64,000 nucleotides of DNA from Methylomonas sp. LL1 (lineage in GTDB: Bacteria > Pseudomonadota > Gammaproteobacteria > Methylococcales > Methylomonadaceae), in NCBI RefSeq assembly GCF_015711015.1, contig NZ_CP064653.1, forward strand, positions 744,001-808,000, in the 5' to 3' direction. The translations under genes were made by a program, and so were the position numbers. This document shows, in pieces, positions 54,301 to 63,609 of this stretch (its first letter is position 1; each line of letters begins with the position of its first letter). A model generated the notes under the pieces. It searched no databases. It was not told where the DNA came from and worked only from the letters and a program-made list of their open reading frames with translations.

Positions 54301-56094
54301 ACCGGTAGCGCCGGTAACGTAACCTCGAACAGCACCTCGATCTCCACCGATACCCAGGTATTTCAATCGTTGTTCAACACCGCCACCTGGTCGGGTAATT
54401 TGTTGGCCTATCCCGTCAGTAGTGCCGGCGTGGGAAGCACGCCGAATTGGCAGGCCAACCAAAACATCCCCATTGAGACCGCTCGTAAAATATTCACTAT
54501 AAGCAATGGTTCCGCCACTGAGTTTAAGTGGGATCTACTCTCCGCGGCCGACAAAACCGCCTTGGTTAGTGCTAATGTGGTGAGTTTCTTACGTGGCGAT
54601 CGGAATGGGGAATTACAAAATGGCGGTGCTTTACGTAATCGCACCACCCATGTACTAGGCGACATCGTTCATTCCTCGCCTTATTACGTAAAGGACAATA
54701 ATACTGTGTTCGTCGGTGCCAATGACGGTATGTTGCATGCTTTCAATGCAGCTACAGGGGTGGAAAGTTTTGCCTATATCCCCAGCGCATTACTGTCGAA
54801 GTTGAAAAATTTAAGCGATGTTAATTATGGCTCAACTACCGTGCCGCATGATTATTTTGTCGATGGCGATATCGCTGTTTCGACTCTAGCGGAAACGGCT
54901 TCGCATAATTATTTGGTCAGTACCTTGGGTCAGGGCGGCAAGGGCTTGTTCGGCCTGGATGTCACGAGTCCAGGCACTTTTGGCACGAGTAAGGTTTTAT
55001 GGGAATATTTCAGCACAACGGATCTTGATCTCGGCTATATGCTTGGGCGCCCTGTAATAGCCAAGATGAATAAGGCTAATACAACTGCTGTTATTGTCGG
55101 TAATGGCTATAACAGTGCCAGTGGTAAGGCGGTGCTCTATATTTTTAATCTTTCCACCGGCGCCCTCATTAAAAAAATAGATACTCTGGTGTCGGGCGAT
55201 AACGGCATGGCCTCCCCTGCGGTGTATGACAGCGATAATGACGGCAAGGTCGATGTGATCTATGCCGGTGATTTGAAAGGCAATGTCTGGAAGTTCGATG
55301 TCAGCAGCAACAATGAGAATAGTTGGGATGTAGCCTTCAAATCGGGTACCACGCCTGAACCGTTTTTTATTGCCAAGGATGCTTCGGATAACGTCCAACC
55401 GATTACGGCACAAATCACCGTCTCGCTCGACAATGTCGCTAGTGATGTGAATGTTGGCAAGCGTTTCATTTTCTTCGGCACCGGTAGTTATCTGCGCACC
55501 GCCGATCCCAATGACGAGCATGTGCAAAGCTGGTATGGTTTAATCGATGAAAACCTACAAATTGCCGATCGAAGTGTACTCAAACAACGTACGGTTGTAG
55601 ATGAAGGAACATTTGCCAGTACCCCTGTGCGTACTTTTTCTGAATCCGTTGCCAATGACATGACGGGTAAAAAAGGTTGGTATACCGATCTGACCGAAAC
55701 CGATGGCACGGCCGTGGGCGAGCGTATGGTAACGTCCTCCAGGGTGTACCAATTCGCGGAACCGACACTGATTGCCAGCTCCATTATTCCTGTTATCGAT
55801 CCGTGCATTCCAGGGGGCAGGGGTTATCTGAATGCGGTTAATCCCTGGACCGGTGCCAGACTGGCAATTGGTTTCTTTGATGTCAATGGTAATTCACAGT
55901 TCACCGATGACAAGCTAAACGATAATTTGATTGGCTCAGTCGACCTGGGTGTCGGCATGCCCAGCGAGGCCGTAGTGGTGGGTGATCGTTTGGTAGTGGG
56001 TGGTTCCGCGGGGCTTATTGAAGATATCAAAATTAATACGGGTATTGTTCCTAACAAGGGCCGGATTTCCTGGCGAGAGTTGATATCGGATTAG
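51325..56094 (+). CDS. pilY1: Type IV pilus tip/biogenesis protein PilY1
   Basis: A 1,589-residue exported protein (signal peptide to about residue 30). The N-terminal part has an EF-hand-like DLNGDGFLD (residues 69-77). A PA14-like segment lies about residues 303-383 (DYEFAVDGDDAVEVSIDGSVVVGW). The C-terminal half is a PilY1 beta-propeller (GANDGMLHAFNAATGVESFAYIP...) with a calcium-type loop D-S-D-N-D-G-K-V-D (residues 1302-1310). PilY1 binds calcium to regulate pilus retraction and adhesion. It is co-transcribed with pilX upstream and followed by a PilE-type pilin. Confidence 0.93.
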   Translation: MKPHNSSHIFAWLTSLLGCCFILLTAPAHAELILPNTPLAVSVSATPLTLLTASRDHKLYYEAYNDASDLNGDGFLDIGYKPAITYYGYFDSYKCYNYNSGVFEPVYLTITKTCSLNTGEWSGDYLNYLTMTRMDALRRVLYGGYRSTDDAGVTILERAFIPQDAHSWGKEYTSTTLDGYNISDYTPLSQPSSGKRHIFANTTLYGTSAPLLRVLTNSSYRVWEWLSIERPVAGTQCATGNNSRADCAGAASTVNTSHPSNHDTFATLVSTFANADHLTSTGSISTINVNANSGDNYITVISGTLTIKSGEQGDYEFAVDGDDAVEVSIDGSVVVGWYDGHGKCNCKTHTATVTLTRGVHTITFWHEEVFGDDNYYLYWKRPSQDWAIVPALDDGRGLSNLTRSTYNRTTSSGSVMTDYTVRVKTCVSGLLEPECRGYPTGAPTAYKPIGILQQYGEDDSMAFGLMTGSYAKNTSGGVLRKNLSSLTDEINLTSGRLSATVGVIKTLNQLKITGFGSGYSYDQNCGVPEVTDSLSEGRCRMWGNPIAEIMYEGVRYLAGKTTPTAAFAIADSGNDDADLGLPKPAWLDPYRTEGGYPYCAKPSQIVISDIDPNFDTDQMPGRYEYTAPATMASFSGDTSLNTHAINVSGLGDLIWTGEFGSGVSKNLFIGQSQNNYDGAPTAKSANSFGNIRGLAPEEPSQQGGYYAASIAHFAKNNDIHAITGSQKVDTYSIALASPKPRIEFPIGDHVVSLVPFGKTVGGIPDECKTTKPPEEPLPIDRTAGAYQPTNTIVDFYVLAFKNTNAGNQDASVNSGRPYAKFRINYEDSEYGSDHDMDAIVEYELTATSNHTLDVKLTSDYAAGGCIQHMGYVISGTTADGTYLDVRDSDTSEAQDLDYFLDTPNTAGVALPLTNTRTFTAGTSASAQFVPHDPLWYASKWGSFTDRNENDLPDLVPEWDGNADGVPDTYFLVQNPLKLKEALKRAFDNIIERTGSAGNVTSNSTSISTDTQVFQSLFNTATWSGNLLAYPVSSAGVGSTPNWQANQNIPIETARKIFTISNGSATEFKWDLLSAADKTALVSANVVSFLRGDRNGELQNGGALRNRTTHVLGDIVHSSPYYVKDNNTVFVGANDGMLHAFNAATGVESFAYIPSALLSKLKNLSDVNYGSTTVPHDYFVDGDIAVSTLAETASHNYLVSTLGQGGKGLFGLDVTSPGTFGTSKVLWEYFSTTDLDLGYMLGRPVIAKMNKANTTAVIVGNGYNSASGKAVLYIFNLSTGALIKKIDTLVSGDNGMASPAVYDSDNDGKVDVIYAGDLKGNVWKFDVSSNNENSWDVAFKSGTTPEPFFIAKDASDNVQPITAQITVSLDNVASDVNVGKRFIFFGTGSYLRTADPNDEHVQSWYGLIDENLQIADRSVLKQRTVVDEGTFASTPVRTFSESVANDMTGKKGWYTDLTETDGTAVGERMVTSSRVYQFAEPTLIASSIIPVIDPCIPGGRGYLNAVNPWTGARLAIGFFDVNGNSQFTDDKLNDNLIGSVDLGVGMPSEAVVVGDRLVVGGSAGLIEDIKINTGIVPNKGRISWRELISD

Positions 56095-56192
56095 GATTTT
56101 CACTGCTGCTATAGCATGATCAATCAAACGGCATGTATGCAAGTTGTTCGGCATGAGGCATAGAGATGTACGATTTTAATAGGATTTTTCAA

Positions 56193-56615
56193 ATGCAAAG
56201 AAATGTGCTTAAGCCTTCCGGCTTTACACTGGTTGAATTGATGATCGTGGTAGCGATTATCGGTATTCTGGCGGCGATCGCTTACCCATCTTATACTGAA
56301 CATGTGCGCAAAACCCGGCGTACTACCGCCGAGGCTTGTCTGTTGGAACTGGGTCAGTATATGGAACGTTATTACACGACTAATATGAGTTATGCCAGCG
56401 CGACTTTGCCGTCGACCCAGTGCAGAACCGATCTGACCGATTTTTATACATTTGCATTCTCCACCGGCGAGCCGACCGGTTCCACCTATATTATCGAATC
56501 CGGTCCAACCGGTGCCCAAGCCAATGATAGATGCGGCACATTGATATTAGATAATACGGGCGACAAAAATATAGTCGATGCTGAAACAGGCCTCACCGCA
56601 GCCGATTGTTGGTAG
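56193..56615 (+). CDS. pilE: PilE-like type IV minor pilin
   Basis: A 140-residue pilin with leader [34 protein letters not shown], and PilE-like [29 protein letters not shown]. Cysteines near 70 and 140 could form the D-loop disulfide. The ATG at 56193 has an AGGATT ribosome site; an in-frame ATG at 56166 is weaker. It closes the cluster begun by fimU. Confidence 0.9.
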   Translation: MQRNVLKPSGFTLVELMIVVAIIGILAAIAYPSYTEHVRKTRRTTAEACLLELGQYMERYYTTNMSYASATLPSTQCRTDLTDFYTFAFSTGEPTGSTYIIESGPTGAQANDRCGTLILDNTGDKNIVDAETGLTAADCW

Positions 56616-57106
56616 CCAGTCGATCGCTATTCAGTATAATAGCGAAGCCGTTTCATACTCTGTTGGGGAAACTTAGATAGGTCGCCGGTGTAGGAAGGGG
56701 CTTTAGCCGCGACCTAGGGCTTATCGTAGCGGCTAAAGCCCCTCCTACACAGACATTCCGGGAAGTTATTTGTTGTCGAATCCTAAGGTAATATCACAAA
56801 ATCAAAAGGATAGGTTTTGCTTTTTCGTTACTGTTCAGCGCGAAGCACAACTTACCTTCTCCCGCTGGACAAGAGATCGTGCATCATACTGAATAGTTAC
56901 GTTTTTCTATTAAGCCCGTCTTTCGAGGCGTCAATGAAGACGCGCTCTTATCGCTTTCATTATTAATTTTCGTCCAGGATGATTCCAAGTTGGCTGGCTG
57001 TACCGGCCAGCGTAACTGTTGTCAATCGAAATTAAACTATGGTTTCGGATGAAAGATGAGGTAAGATTTTTCGATATATTTTTGGTCAATTTTTTAGGAG
57101 TTAATT
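56616..57106. other. Intergenic region between pilE and the chemotaxis operon
   Basis: About 490 bp with no gene. It contains the strong palindromic element at 56681-56755 and presumably the promoter of cheY; the ribosome site for cheY is AGGAG at 57096. Confidence 0.6.
56681..56755. repeat. Palindromic intergenic element
   Basis: Starts GTCGCCGGTG, then arms TGTAGGAAGGGGCTTTAGCC and GGCTAAAGCCCCTCCTACA around a 24-base centre (GCGACCTAGGGCTTATCGTAGC). The arms pair with one extra A on one side. The first 14 bases match the element at 19147. This form is REP/MITE-like and would make a strong hairpin in either transcript. Confidence 0.85.
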
Positions 57107-57469
57107 GTGGCAACGATTCTTGCAGTCGATGATTCTGCATCCATGAGACAGATGGTTTCTTTTACCTTGAAGGGGGCCGGATACAATGTAGTCGAAGCGG
57201 TTGATGGCGTGGATGCCTTGAATAAGGCTAAGGCCCAAGCGTTTGATTGTGTTGTTACCGACGTCAATATGCCCAACAAGGACGGCATTCAGTTGATCAA
57301 GGAATTGCGGGCATTACCCAACTACAAGTTCACGCCGATGTTGATGCTGACCACCGAGTCGGGCATGGACAAAAAGCAACAAGGTAAGGAAGCCGGCGCC
57401 ACGGGCTGGATAGTAAAACCGTTTAATCCCGATCAGTTATTAAAAACCATCAACAAAGTCATGGGCTAA
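57107..57469 (+). CDS. cheY: CheY chemotaxis response regulator
   Basis: A 120-residue single-domain receiver with the acidic pocket Asp8/Asp9, phosphoacceptor Asp52 in VVTDVNMPN, Thr in MLTTES and Lys in IVKPFNPDQ. It carries phosphoryl from CheA to the motor. The start is GTG at 57107 with AGGAG. First gene of the operon, 43 bp before cheA. Confidence 0.93.
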   Translation: MATILAVDDSASMRQMVSFTLKGAGYNVVEAVDGVDALNKAKAQAFDCVVTDVNMPNKDGIQLIKELRALPNYKFTPMLMLTTESGMDKKQQGKEAGATGWIVKPFNPDQLLKTINKVMG

Positions 57470-57512
57470 TTCCCTGAAGCCATCAGAACAGACAATGCGC
57501 GGGTAGGGGTCT

Positions 57513-59585
57513 ATGTCAATCGATATGGCGCAATTTCATCAGGTATTCTTCGAGGAAAGTTTCGAGGGCCTGGATGCGATGGAGTCCGGTTTGCTCAATC
57601 TTGACATGGGCGATGTAGATGCCGATGAAATCAATACCATTTTTCGAGCGGCCCACTCGATCAAAGGCGGTAGTGGAACTTTTGGATTTACCGCGGTTTC
57701 CGACTTTACCCATGTGATGGAAACCTTGCTGGATGAGATGCGCGATGGACGCAGGCAAGTGACTCAGCCGGCGGTGAACGTCTTGCTGGGTTCGGTCGAT
57801 TGCCTGAGAGAAATGTTGCAAGCCATTCAGAATGGCGGAGAGATCGACCGGCAAACTGTCGATATACATAAGCGGGCTCTGGACCGGGAGCTAAATCATG
57901 CCGCTAGCGCCGGCGAAAATGCATCCTCGGAAATTGATCAGGTTGCGTCCGCGCTAAGCGTTTCACGGCATCCATCGGATAGTGCCGAACAGATTTGCGG
58001 ATGGTCGATTGCCTTTAGCCCTCATCTGCATTTACTGAAAACCGGAAACGAGCCGGTCAGAATGTTCAGGGAGTTGGCAACCCTGGGTGATTTGACCGTG
58101 ACCGCCGACTTGCATGGGCTTCCCGACATTTATCAGTTGGACCCAGAAGAATGCCATCTTTCATGGAAGCTGGATTTACAAGGCGATGTACCGGCCAGCG
58201 AGATTGATGAAATTTTCGATTGGGTGGAGGACGATTGCGATTTAGCCAAACAACCGGTTTTTTCGTCGGTAAATGCCGAACTAGGTCCGCTTGTGGCCGA
58301 ACCCGCTACAAACCTCGCCGAACCGGTTGCCGCTCCATCGGTTCAAACTCGTCCCGAATCGGTTACGGCGGAAGTCAAGGAACCGAAAAAAGACGAGCAA
58401 AAAGCCCCGGCGAAAAGCTCCAGTTCAATCCGGGTGGATACAAGTAAAATCGATACCTTGATCAATATGGTCGGCGAATTGGTGATTACTCAGTCCATGC
58501 TGAGTCTGGTCGGCGAGCATTTTGAACTGAGTAAGCTCGATCAGCTGAAAAACGGCCTTTCGCAACTCGAACGCCACACGCGTGAATTGCAAGAAAGCGT
58601 GATGAATATACGCATGTTGCCGATCAGTTTTGTGTTTAGCCGTTTTCCGCGCTTGGCGCATGACATTAGCAGCAAACTGGGCAAAAAGATTGAACTGAAA
58701 TTGGTGGGTGAACATACCGAGGTGGATAAAACCGTGGTGGAGTTGCTCAGCGATCCCCTAGTGCATCTGGTCAGAAATAGTCTGGATCATGGCATTGAAA
58801 TGCCGGACGTGCGTGTCGCCGCCGGCAAGCCGGAAACCGGCACCGTGACGCTGGAAGCCTATCATCGCGGTGGTAATATTGTGATCGAAGTCAGTGATGA
58901 CGGTAAAGGTTTGGATAAGGACAAACTTAAAGCCAAAGCCATCGAAAAAGGCCTGATCGAGCCCGATGCCATTCTGACCGACAAGCAAACCTTCGAACTG
59001 ATTTTCATGCCGGGTTTTTCCACCGCCGAAAAGCTCACGGATATTTCCGGCCGCGGCGTAGGCATGGATGTGGTAAGGCGCAATATTCAGGCTTTGGGGG
59101 GCAATATCGAAATTATTTCTACCCTGGGGAAAGGCTCGACTATTTCGATACATCTGCCATTAACCCTGGCGATTCTGGATGGGCAATCGATAGCCGTTGG
59201 CGACGAAACCTATATCGTACCGCTGGGTTCCATTATCGAGTCGCTGAATATCAAGGAAGACAGGGTCAATCGGGTAATAGGCAAGGGCGAGACTTTTTTG
59301 TTGCGGGGCCAATATCTGCCAATCATACGCATGCACGAAATTTTCAATGTCACTACGGCTAAACACACCAAACTCTCGGAAGGTCTGTTGGTGGTGGTGG
59401 AAGGGCAGGGCGTGCGTTGCGGCTTGTTTGTGGATGATTTGTTGGGTCAGCAGCAAGTGGTGATCAAATCGTTGGAGGCCAATTACCGCCGGGTTGAAGG
59501 TGTATCGGGGGCAACCATACTGGGCGATGGCTCGGTGGCGCTCATTCTTGATATACCCGGTTTAGTTCGCTTGGCAAACCAGTAA
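57513..59585 (+). CDS. cheA: CheA chemotaxis histidine kinase
   Basis: A 690-residue kinase. P1 Hpt domain with His48 in AAHSIKGGSGTFGF; a P2-like region (about 160-250); P3 dimerisation (VDTSKIDTLINMVGELVITQSML); P4 ATPase (HLVRNSLDHGIE N-box, DDGKGL, FMPGFSTAE, GRGVGMDVVRRNI); P5 CheW-like domain (about 545-690). Two CheW genes sit downstream. It phosphorylates CheY and depends on the chemoreceptors encoded next and elsewhere. Confidence 0.95.
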   Translation: MSIDMAQFHQVFFEESFEGLDAMESGLLNLDMGDVDADEINTIFRAAHSIKGGSGTFGFTAVSDFTHVMETLLDEMRDGRRQVTQPAVNVLLGSVDCLREMLQAIQNGGEIDRQTVDIHKRALDRELNHAASAGENASSEIDQVASALSVSRHPSDSAEQICGWSIAFSPHLHLLKTGNEPVRMFRELATLGDLTVTADLHGLPDIYQLDPEECHLSWKLDLQGDVPASEIDEIFDWVEDDCDLAKQPVFSSVNAELGPLVAEPATNLAEPVAAPSVQTRPESVTAEVKEPKKDEQKAPAKSSSSIRVDTSKIDTLINMVGELVITQSMLSLVGEHFELSKLDQLKNGLSQLERHTRELQESVMNIRMLPISFVFSRFPRLAHDISSKLGKKIELKLVGEHTEVDKTVVELLSDPLVHLVRNSLDHGIEMPDVRVAAGKPETGTVTLEAYHRGGNIVIEVSDDGKGLDKDKLKAKAIEKGLIEPDAILTDKQTFELIFMPGFSTAEKLTDISGRGVGMDVVRRNIQALGGNIEIISTLGKGSTISIHLPLTLAILDGQSIAVGDETYIVPLGSIIESLNIKEDRVNRVIGKGETFLLRGQYLPIIRMHEIFNVTTAKHTKLSEGLLVVVEGQGVRCGLFVDDLLGQQQVVIKSLEANYRRVEGVSGATILGDGSVALILDIPGLVRLANQ

Positions 59586-59597
59586 ACACGGATCAAT

Positions 59598-60110
59598 ATG
59601 TCACAGACAGCCGAAATCAGTGAAACAGAACAGGAAAAGAAAACGCAAGCCGCTAGCGCGCAATTTTTGAGTTTTACGCTGGGCAACGAGGAATATGGTG
59701 TTGATATTCTGCGGGTTCAGGAAATTCGTAGTTGGGAGCCGGTTTCGCGTATTCCCAATGTGCCGCATTATGAAAAAGGCGTGGTCAATTTGCGCGGTGC
59801 CATCGTACCTATCATTGATCTTAGAGAGCGTTTTGATTTGGGCTATAGTCGATACACGCCGTTGACGGTGGTTGTGGTGCTTCAGGCGCGGATTGGCGGC
59901 AAATGCCGGGTGATGGGCGTTGTAGTGGATGCGGTGTCGGATGTGATCGATGTCGATAAAAAAAACATCCAGAGCTCGCCTAATTTCGGCGCCAAGGTCA
60001 GTACCGAGTTTATCAACGGTTTGGTTGCGGTGAACCAGCGCATGGTGATGTTGTTGGATGTAGACAAATTATTAAAATTAGATGGCGTGGATGAAGACGA
60101 TGAAAGTTGA
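59598..60110 (+). CDS. cheW: CheW coupling protein, copy 1
   Basis: A 170-residue CheW domain protein (FLSFTLGNEEYGVDILRVQEIRSWEPVSRIPNVPHYEKGVVNLRG, then IVPIIDLRERF) that couples receptors to CheA. It starts 12 bp after cheA. A second CheW lies after the receptor gene; the two differ at many positions, so they may serve different receptors. Confidence 0.93.
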   Translation: MSQTAEISETEQEKKTQAASAQFLSFTLGNEEYGVDILRVQEIRSWEPVSRIPNVPHYEKGVVNLRGAIVPIIDLRERFDLGYSRYTPLTVVVVLQARIGGKCRVMGVVVDAVSDVIDVDKKNIQSSPNFGAKVSTEFINGLVAVNQRMVMLLDVDKLLKLDGVDEDDES

Positions 60111-60248
60111 AAAATCTGGTAGGAATAGGGTCGGAAATAGTTGCTCGACATCAAGACGTATAGTTGCCGTAATTAGCCTGGGAAACCTACGCGGACTTGG
60201 TTTTGGGCGAAACACTGAGTATGGCCGGGATTTATCGGAGAATTTACA

Positions 60249-60623
60249 ATGAAAATCAATCATCCCGTGACCGATCGTGAAGTGATGATGAAGCCGGGTA
60301 CCATATTGGTGACCCGCACCAATTTAAAAGGCATCATTACCTACGCCAATGATGCTTTCATCGAAATCAGCGGTTTCACCAAAGACGAATTGATAGGGGT
60401 CAATCATAATATCGTCCGCCATCCCGATATGCCGCCGGCTGCTTTCGAGGATTTGTGGCAGTGCCTTAAAAATCAGAAACCCTGGTCCGCGCCGGTTAAA
60501 AACAGGACTAAATCCGGCGACTATTATTGGGTCGAAGCCAACGTTACACCGGTTTATAAAAATGCCAAGGCGACGAAATCGGTGATTTCAATCGGGCCTT
60601 GTATGGCATGCAAGTCAAGTTGA
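60249..60623 (+). pseudogene. N-terminal PAS part of a frameshifted, deleted chemoreceptor
   Basis: The first 100 codons encode an Aer-type PAS domain (GTILVTRTNLKGIITYANDAFIEISGFTKDELIGVNHNIVRHPDMPP...[19 protein letters not shown]). After VYKNAK the frame runs into unrelated residues and stops at 60621. In intact relatives the PAS is followed by two membrane helices and HAMP. Here a HAMP-end motif (GDEIG...ALYGMQ) appears immediately in the other frame, from about 60566. The simplest reading is a deletion with a frameshift at about 60565-60572, so the receptor is broken. A ribosome site precedes 60249, and this half could still be translated. Confidence 0.75.
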
Positions 60624-62197
60624 ATGCCGACATGGCCTATACCAAGCAAGTCGCGGCCGAAGCCACCCGCATCAGACAGGCTCTGGATAATGTGCAATCG
60701 TGCGTGATGGTGGCGAATAATGATCTCGACATCATTTATATGAACCGCACCGTAGCGGAGATGTTCAAACATGCCGAGTCCGATATTCGCACCCAGTTGC
60801 CGAATTTCGATTCCGGCAAATTAATGGGGGCCAATATCGATCAATTTCATCGGAATCCGGCTCATCAACGTGGATTACTGGCCGGTTTGAATACTACCTT
60901 CAGTTCCGAACTGGTGATTGGCGGGCGTCACATGAATATCGTCGCCAATCCGGTTAAAAACGACGATGGCGAACGTATTGGCGTGGTGGTTGAGTGGCTT
61001 GACAGAACCAATGAAGTCAAAGTCGAACAGGAAATCGAGGATATCGTCGAAAGCGTCAAAGTCGGACGTCTGGATAAACGTTTATCGTTGGCGGACAAAC
61101 AGGGCTTCTTCGCCAAATTGAGCGAGGGGATCAATGAACTGACCGATGTGATCGAACGCGTGTTCAAGGATGTAGGCAGCACCATGGAAAGCATGGCCGA
61201 GGGTGATTTGACCAATCGGATTCATAGCGATTACCAAGGGGTCTATCTCAACTGCAAAAACGACATCAATGCCACGATTGATAAATTGAGCGAGATTTTT
61301 GGCCAAGTCAACGAATCGGCCATTTTCATCAATAATTCGTCTCAGGAAATCGCCAGCGGTAATAACAATCTATCGCAGCGCGCCGAACAGCAGGCAGCCA
61401 ATCTGGAGCAAACCGCCGCCAGCATGGAAGAGTTGACCGCGACGGTAAAAAATAACGCGGATAACGCCCAGCAGGCCAATTTAGTTGCCAGCAATGCCAG
61501 GGAACTGGCCGAAAAAGGCGGCACCGTGGTTACCGCGGCGGTGGCGGCGATGCAGGAAATCAATGAAAGCAGCAATAAGATCGCGGATATTATCAGCGTA
61601 ATCGATGAAATCGCCTTTCAAACCAATCTGTTGGCGCTAAACGCCTCGGTGGAAGCCGCCCGGGCCGGCGAGCAAGGCCGCGGTTTTTCGGTGGTGGCCA
61701 CCGAAGTTAGAAATCTGGCTCAACGCAGTGCGACTGCCGCCCGCGAAAGTAAAGAGCTTATCCAGACCAGTGTGCAGAAAGTTCGCACCGGTACCGAGTT
61801 CGTCAACGAAACCGGAAAGGCGTTGAGTGAAATTGTGGCGGGTGTTAAGAAAGTAGGCGACATCGTCGCCGGGATTGCAAATGCCAGCGTCGAACAATCG
61901 GCCGGGATCGCGCAGGTCAATCAGGCCGTGGCTCAAATGGATGAAATCACCCAGCAAAATGCGGCCTTGGCGGAGCAAGCTTCGGCCGCAAGCGTGTCGA
62001 TGAGTGATCTTTCCACCAACATGGTTGAATTGCTGTCGTTTTTCAATCTGGGCAATGAAGGCAAAAAAAACGAGTCGCCCACCCATTACCAAACGCGCGC
62101 GGATACTCGTGTTTCCGCCGAACCTAAGACCGCTGCTCATGCGCGCCAGCCCAGCTATAAAAGCGTTGCCAGCGACGAGGAATGGCAGGATTTTTAA
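60599..62197 (+). CDS. Cytoplasmic remainder of the broken chemoreceptor (PAS2 plus MCP signalling domain)
   Basis: A 532-residue frame (TTG at 60599; ATG at 60608 is an alternative) that begins with the end of a HAMP region ([17 protein letters not shown]), then a second PAS domain ([16 protein letters not shown]...[12 protein letters not shown]...[11 protein letters not shown]). It ends with a full MCP signalling domain ([42 protein letters not shown]). No membrane helix remains, so if expressed alone the product would be soluble. The C-terminal tail SDEEWQDF is similar to a CheR/CheB-tether-type end. The gene lies between two cheW genes. Confidence 0.8.
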   Translation: MYGMQVKLNADMAYTKQVAAEATRIRQALDNVQSCVMVANNDLDIIYMNRTVAEMFKHAESDIRTQLPNFDSGKLMGANIDQFHRNPAHQRGLLAGLNTTFSSELVIGGRHMNIVANPVKNDDGERIGVVVEWLDRTNEVKVEQEIEDIVESVKVGRLDKRLSLADKQGFFAKLSEGINELTDVIERVFKDVGSTMESMAEGDLTNRIHSDYQGVYLNCKNDINATIDKLSEIFGQVNESAIFINNSSQEIASGNNNLSQRAEQQAANLEQTAASMEELTATVKNNADNAQQANLVASNARELAEKGGTVVTAAVAAMQEINESSNKIADIISVIDEIAFQTNLLALNASVEAARAGEQGRGFSVVATEVRNLAQRSATAARESKELIQTSVQKVRTGTEFVNETGKALSEIVAGVKKVGDIVAGIANASVEQSAGIAQVNQAVAQMDEITQQNAALAEQASAASVSMSDLSTNMVELLSFFNLGNEGKKNESPTHYQTRADTRVSAEPKTAAHARQPSYKSVASDEEWQDF

Positions 62198-62343
62198 GTT
62201 TTTATAACGATTCAAAACATTGTGTTGGCGCGAATTTTTTTGCCCATTGAATTTCGATACCTCCGCCTACTGGGTAATCAGCTTCCCACGGGATGGCGTT
62301 ATCGTGTTAAAACCTCCCGATCTGACCGCCTGGAACAGCCGTA

Positions 62344-62847
62344 ATGACAGCCGATATAAAGTCTGAAACACATATAGAGCAATTCCTGACTTTTGAGTTG
62401 GCGGACGAGGCTTATGGAATTGAAATTCTTAAAGTACAGGAAATCAGAGGTTGGGAACCTATTAGAAAAATTCCTAATACACCGGCCTATGTCAAAGGCG
62501 CCTTGAATCTTAGGGGAACCATCGTGCCCATCGTCGATTTGCGCGAACGATTCAATATGGAAACAGTGGAATATACGCCGGTCACGGTCGTGATCGTGGT
62601 CTGTATTCAGACCGAAAATGCAGGCCCGGCGGTGATGGGTATCGTGGCCGACGCGGTTTCGGATGTTTTGGATATCAATCCGGCGGAGATCAAACACAGT
62701 CCTAATCTGGGGGCCAAGATCAATACCCGTTATATCCGCGGCATGTTCGTGGCTAAGAAAAACATGGTGATGTTGCTGGATGTGGACAAGCTGTTGAATC
62801 CGGATGAATTTGTCGAGATTACCGATTTGTCCGGTTCCAAAGACTAA
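62344..62847 (+). CDS. cheW: CheW coupling protein, copy 2
   Basis: A 167-residue CheW domain protein (FLTFELADEAYGIEILKVQEIRGWEPIRKIPNTPAYVKGALNLRG, IVPIVDLRERF), similar in layout to copy 1 but distinct in sequence. It links a receptor array to CheA. It is followed directly by a ParA gene (no gap). Confidence 0.93.
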   Translation: MTADIKSETHIEQFLTFELADEAYGIEILKVQEIRGWEPIRKIPNTPAYVKGALNLRGTIVPIVDLRERFNMETVEYTPVTVVIVVCIQTENAGPAVMGIVADAVSDVLDINPAEIKHSPNLGAKINTRYIRGMFVAKKNMVMLLDVDKLLNPDEFVEITDLSGSKD

Positions 62848-63609
62848 ATGAGTGCCAGGATCGTAGCTGTTTTGAATCAGAAGGGCGGTGTCGGAAAAAC
62901 CACTACCTCCGTTAACTTGACTCATGCCTTGGCTCGGCTTGGCAAAAAGATCACTGTCATCGATCTCGATCCACAAAGTCATCTGTCGGTTGCATTGGGG
63001 GTGGTGTCGAGGCAGCAAAGCGGAATAGACCAGGTCATGCTAGGCCAAAGTTCGCTTACGCAACAATTGATTCCGGTCAGGGAGAACCTGAACTTGGTGC
63101 CGGCCGGCCCCCGGTTGCAGGAAATAGAACAGCTCAACCAGGGTGGTTCTCACCGTGGTGATTTGCTCCGAAATGCCCTGATACAGGGAGTGGAAAATCA
63201 GGACTTTGTGTTTATCGATTGCCCGCCTTCTTCGGGTATTTTGGTGGCGAATGCCTTGTTTGCGGCAGAAGAATTGTTGGTGCCAATGACCAGCGATTAC
63301 CTGGCGCTGCAGGGGTTGTCGCATTTGATGGGCACGATCAAGAAATTTGACGCGGCCTTGAATAAACGCTACCGCATGCAATTGATTATGTCCCGCTACA
63401 TCCCTAATCGCCGGCTGTCCAAGGATGTTCTCGATACCATAAAGAAATATTTTCCCGGCCAAATTCTGGCAACCCCGATCAGGGAAACCGCCGCGCTGGC
63501 CGAGTGCCCCAGTTTTGGCAAAACTATTTTTGAATATCGTCCCGGCTGGCGTTCCGCGCAAGATTTTTCCGCGTTGGCTGGAGACTTTTTAGCAGGCAAG
63601 GTAATGTGA
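62848..63609 (+). CDS. ParA/ParC-type ATPase of the chemotaxis operon
   Basis: A 253-residue ParA-family ATPase with deviant Walker A KGGVGKTTTS (residues 11-20), DLDPQSHLS and DCPPSSGIL. In polar-array gammaproteobacteria a ParC/ParP-type protein with cheW positions chemotaxis arrays at the pole; here it follows cheW directly. Its stop overlaps the next gene (TGATG). Confidence 0.88.
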   Translation: MSARIVAVLNQKGGVGKTTTSVNLTHALARLGKKITVIDLDPQSHLSVALGVVSRQQSGIDQVMLGQSSLTQQLIPVRENLNLVPAGPRLQEIEQLNQGGSHRGDLLRNALIQGVENQDFVFIDCPPSSGILVANALFAAEELLVPMTSDYLALQGLSHLMGTIKKFDAALNKRYRMQLIMSRYIPNRRLSKDVLDTIKKYFPGQILATPIRETAALAECPSFGKTIFEYRPGWRSAQDFSALAGDFLAGKVM

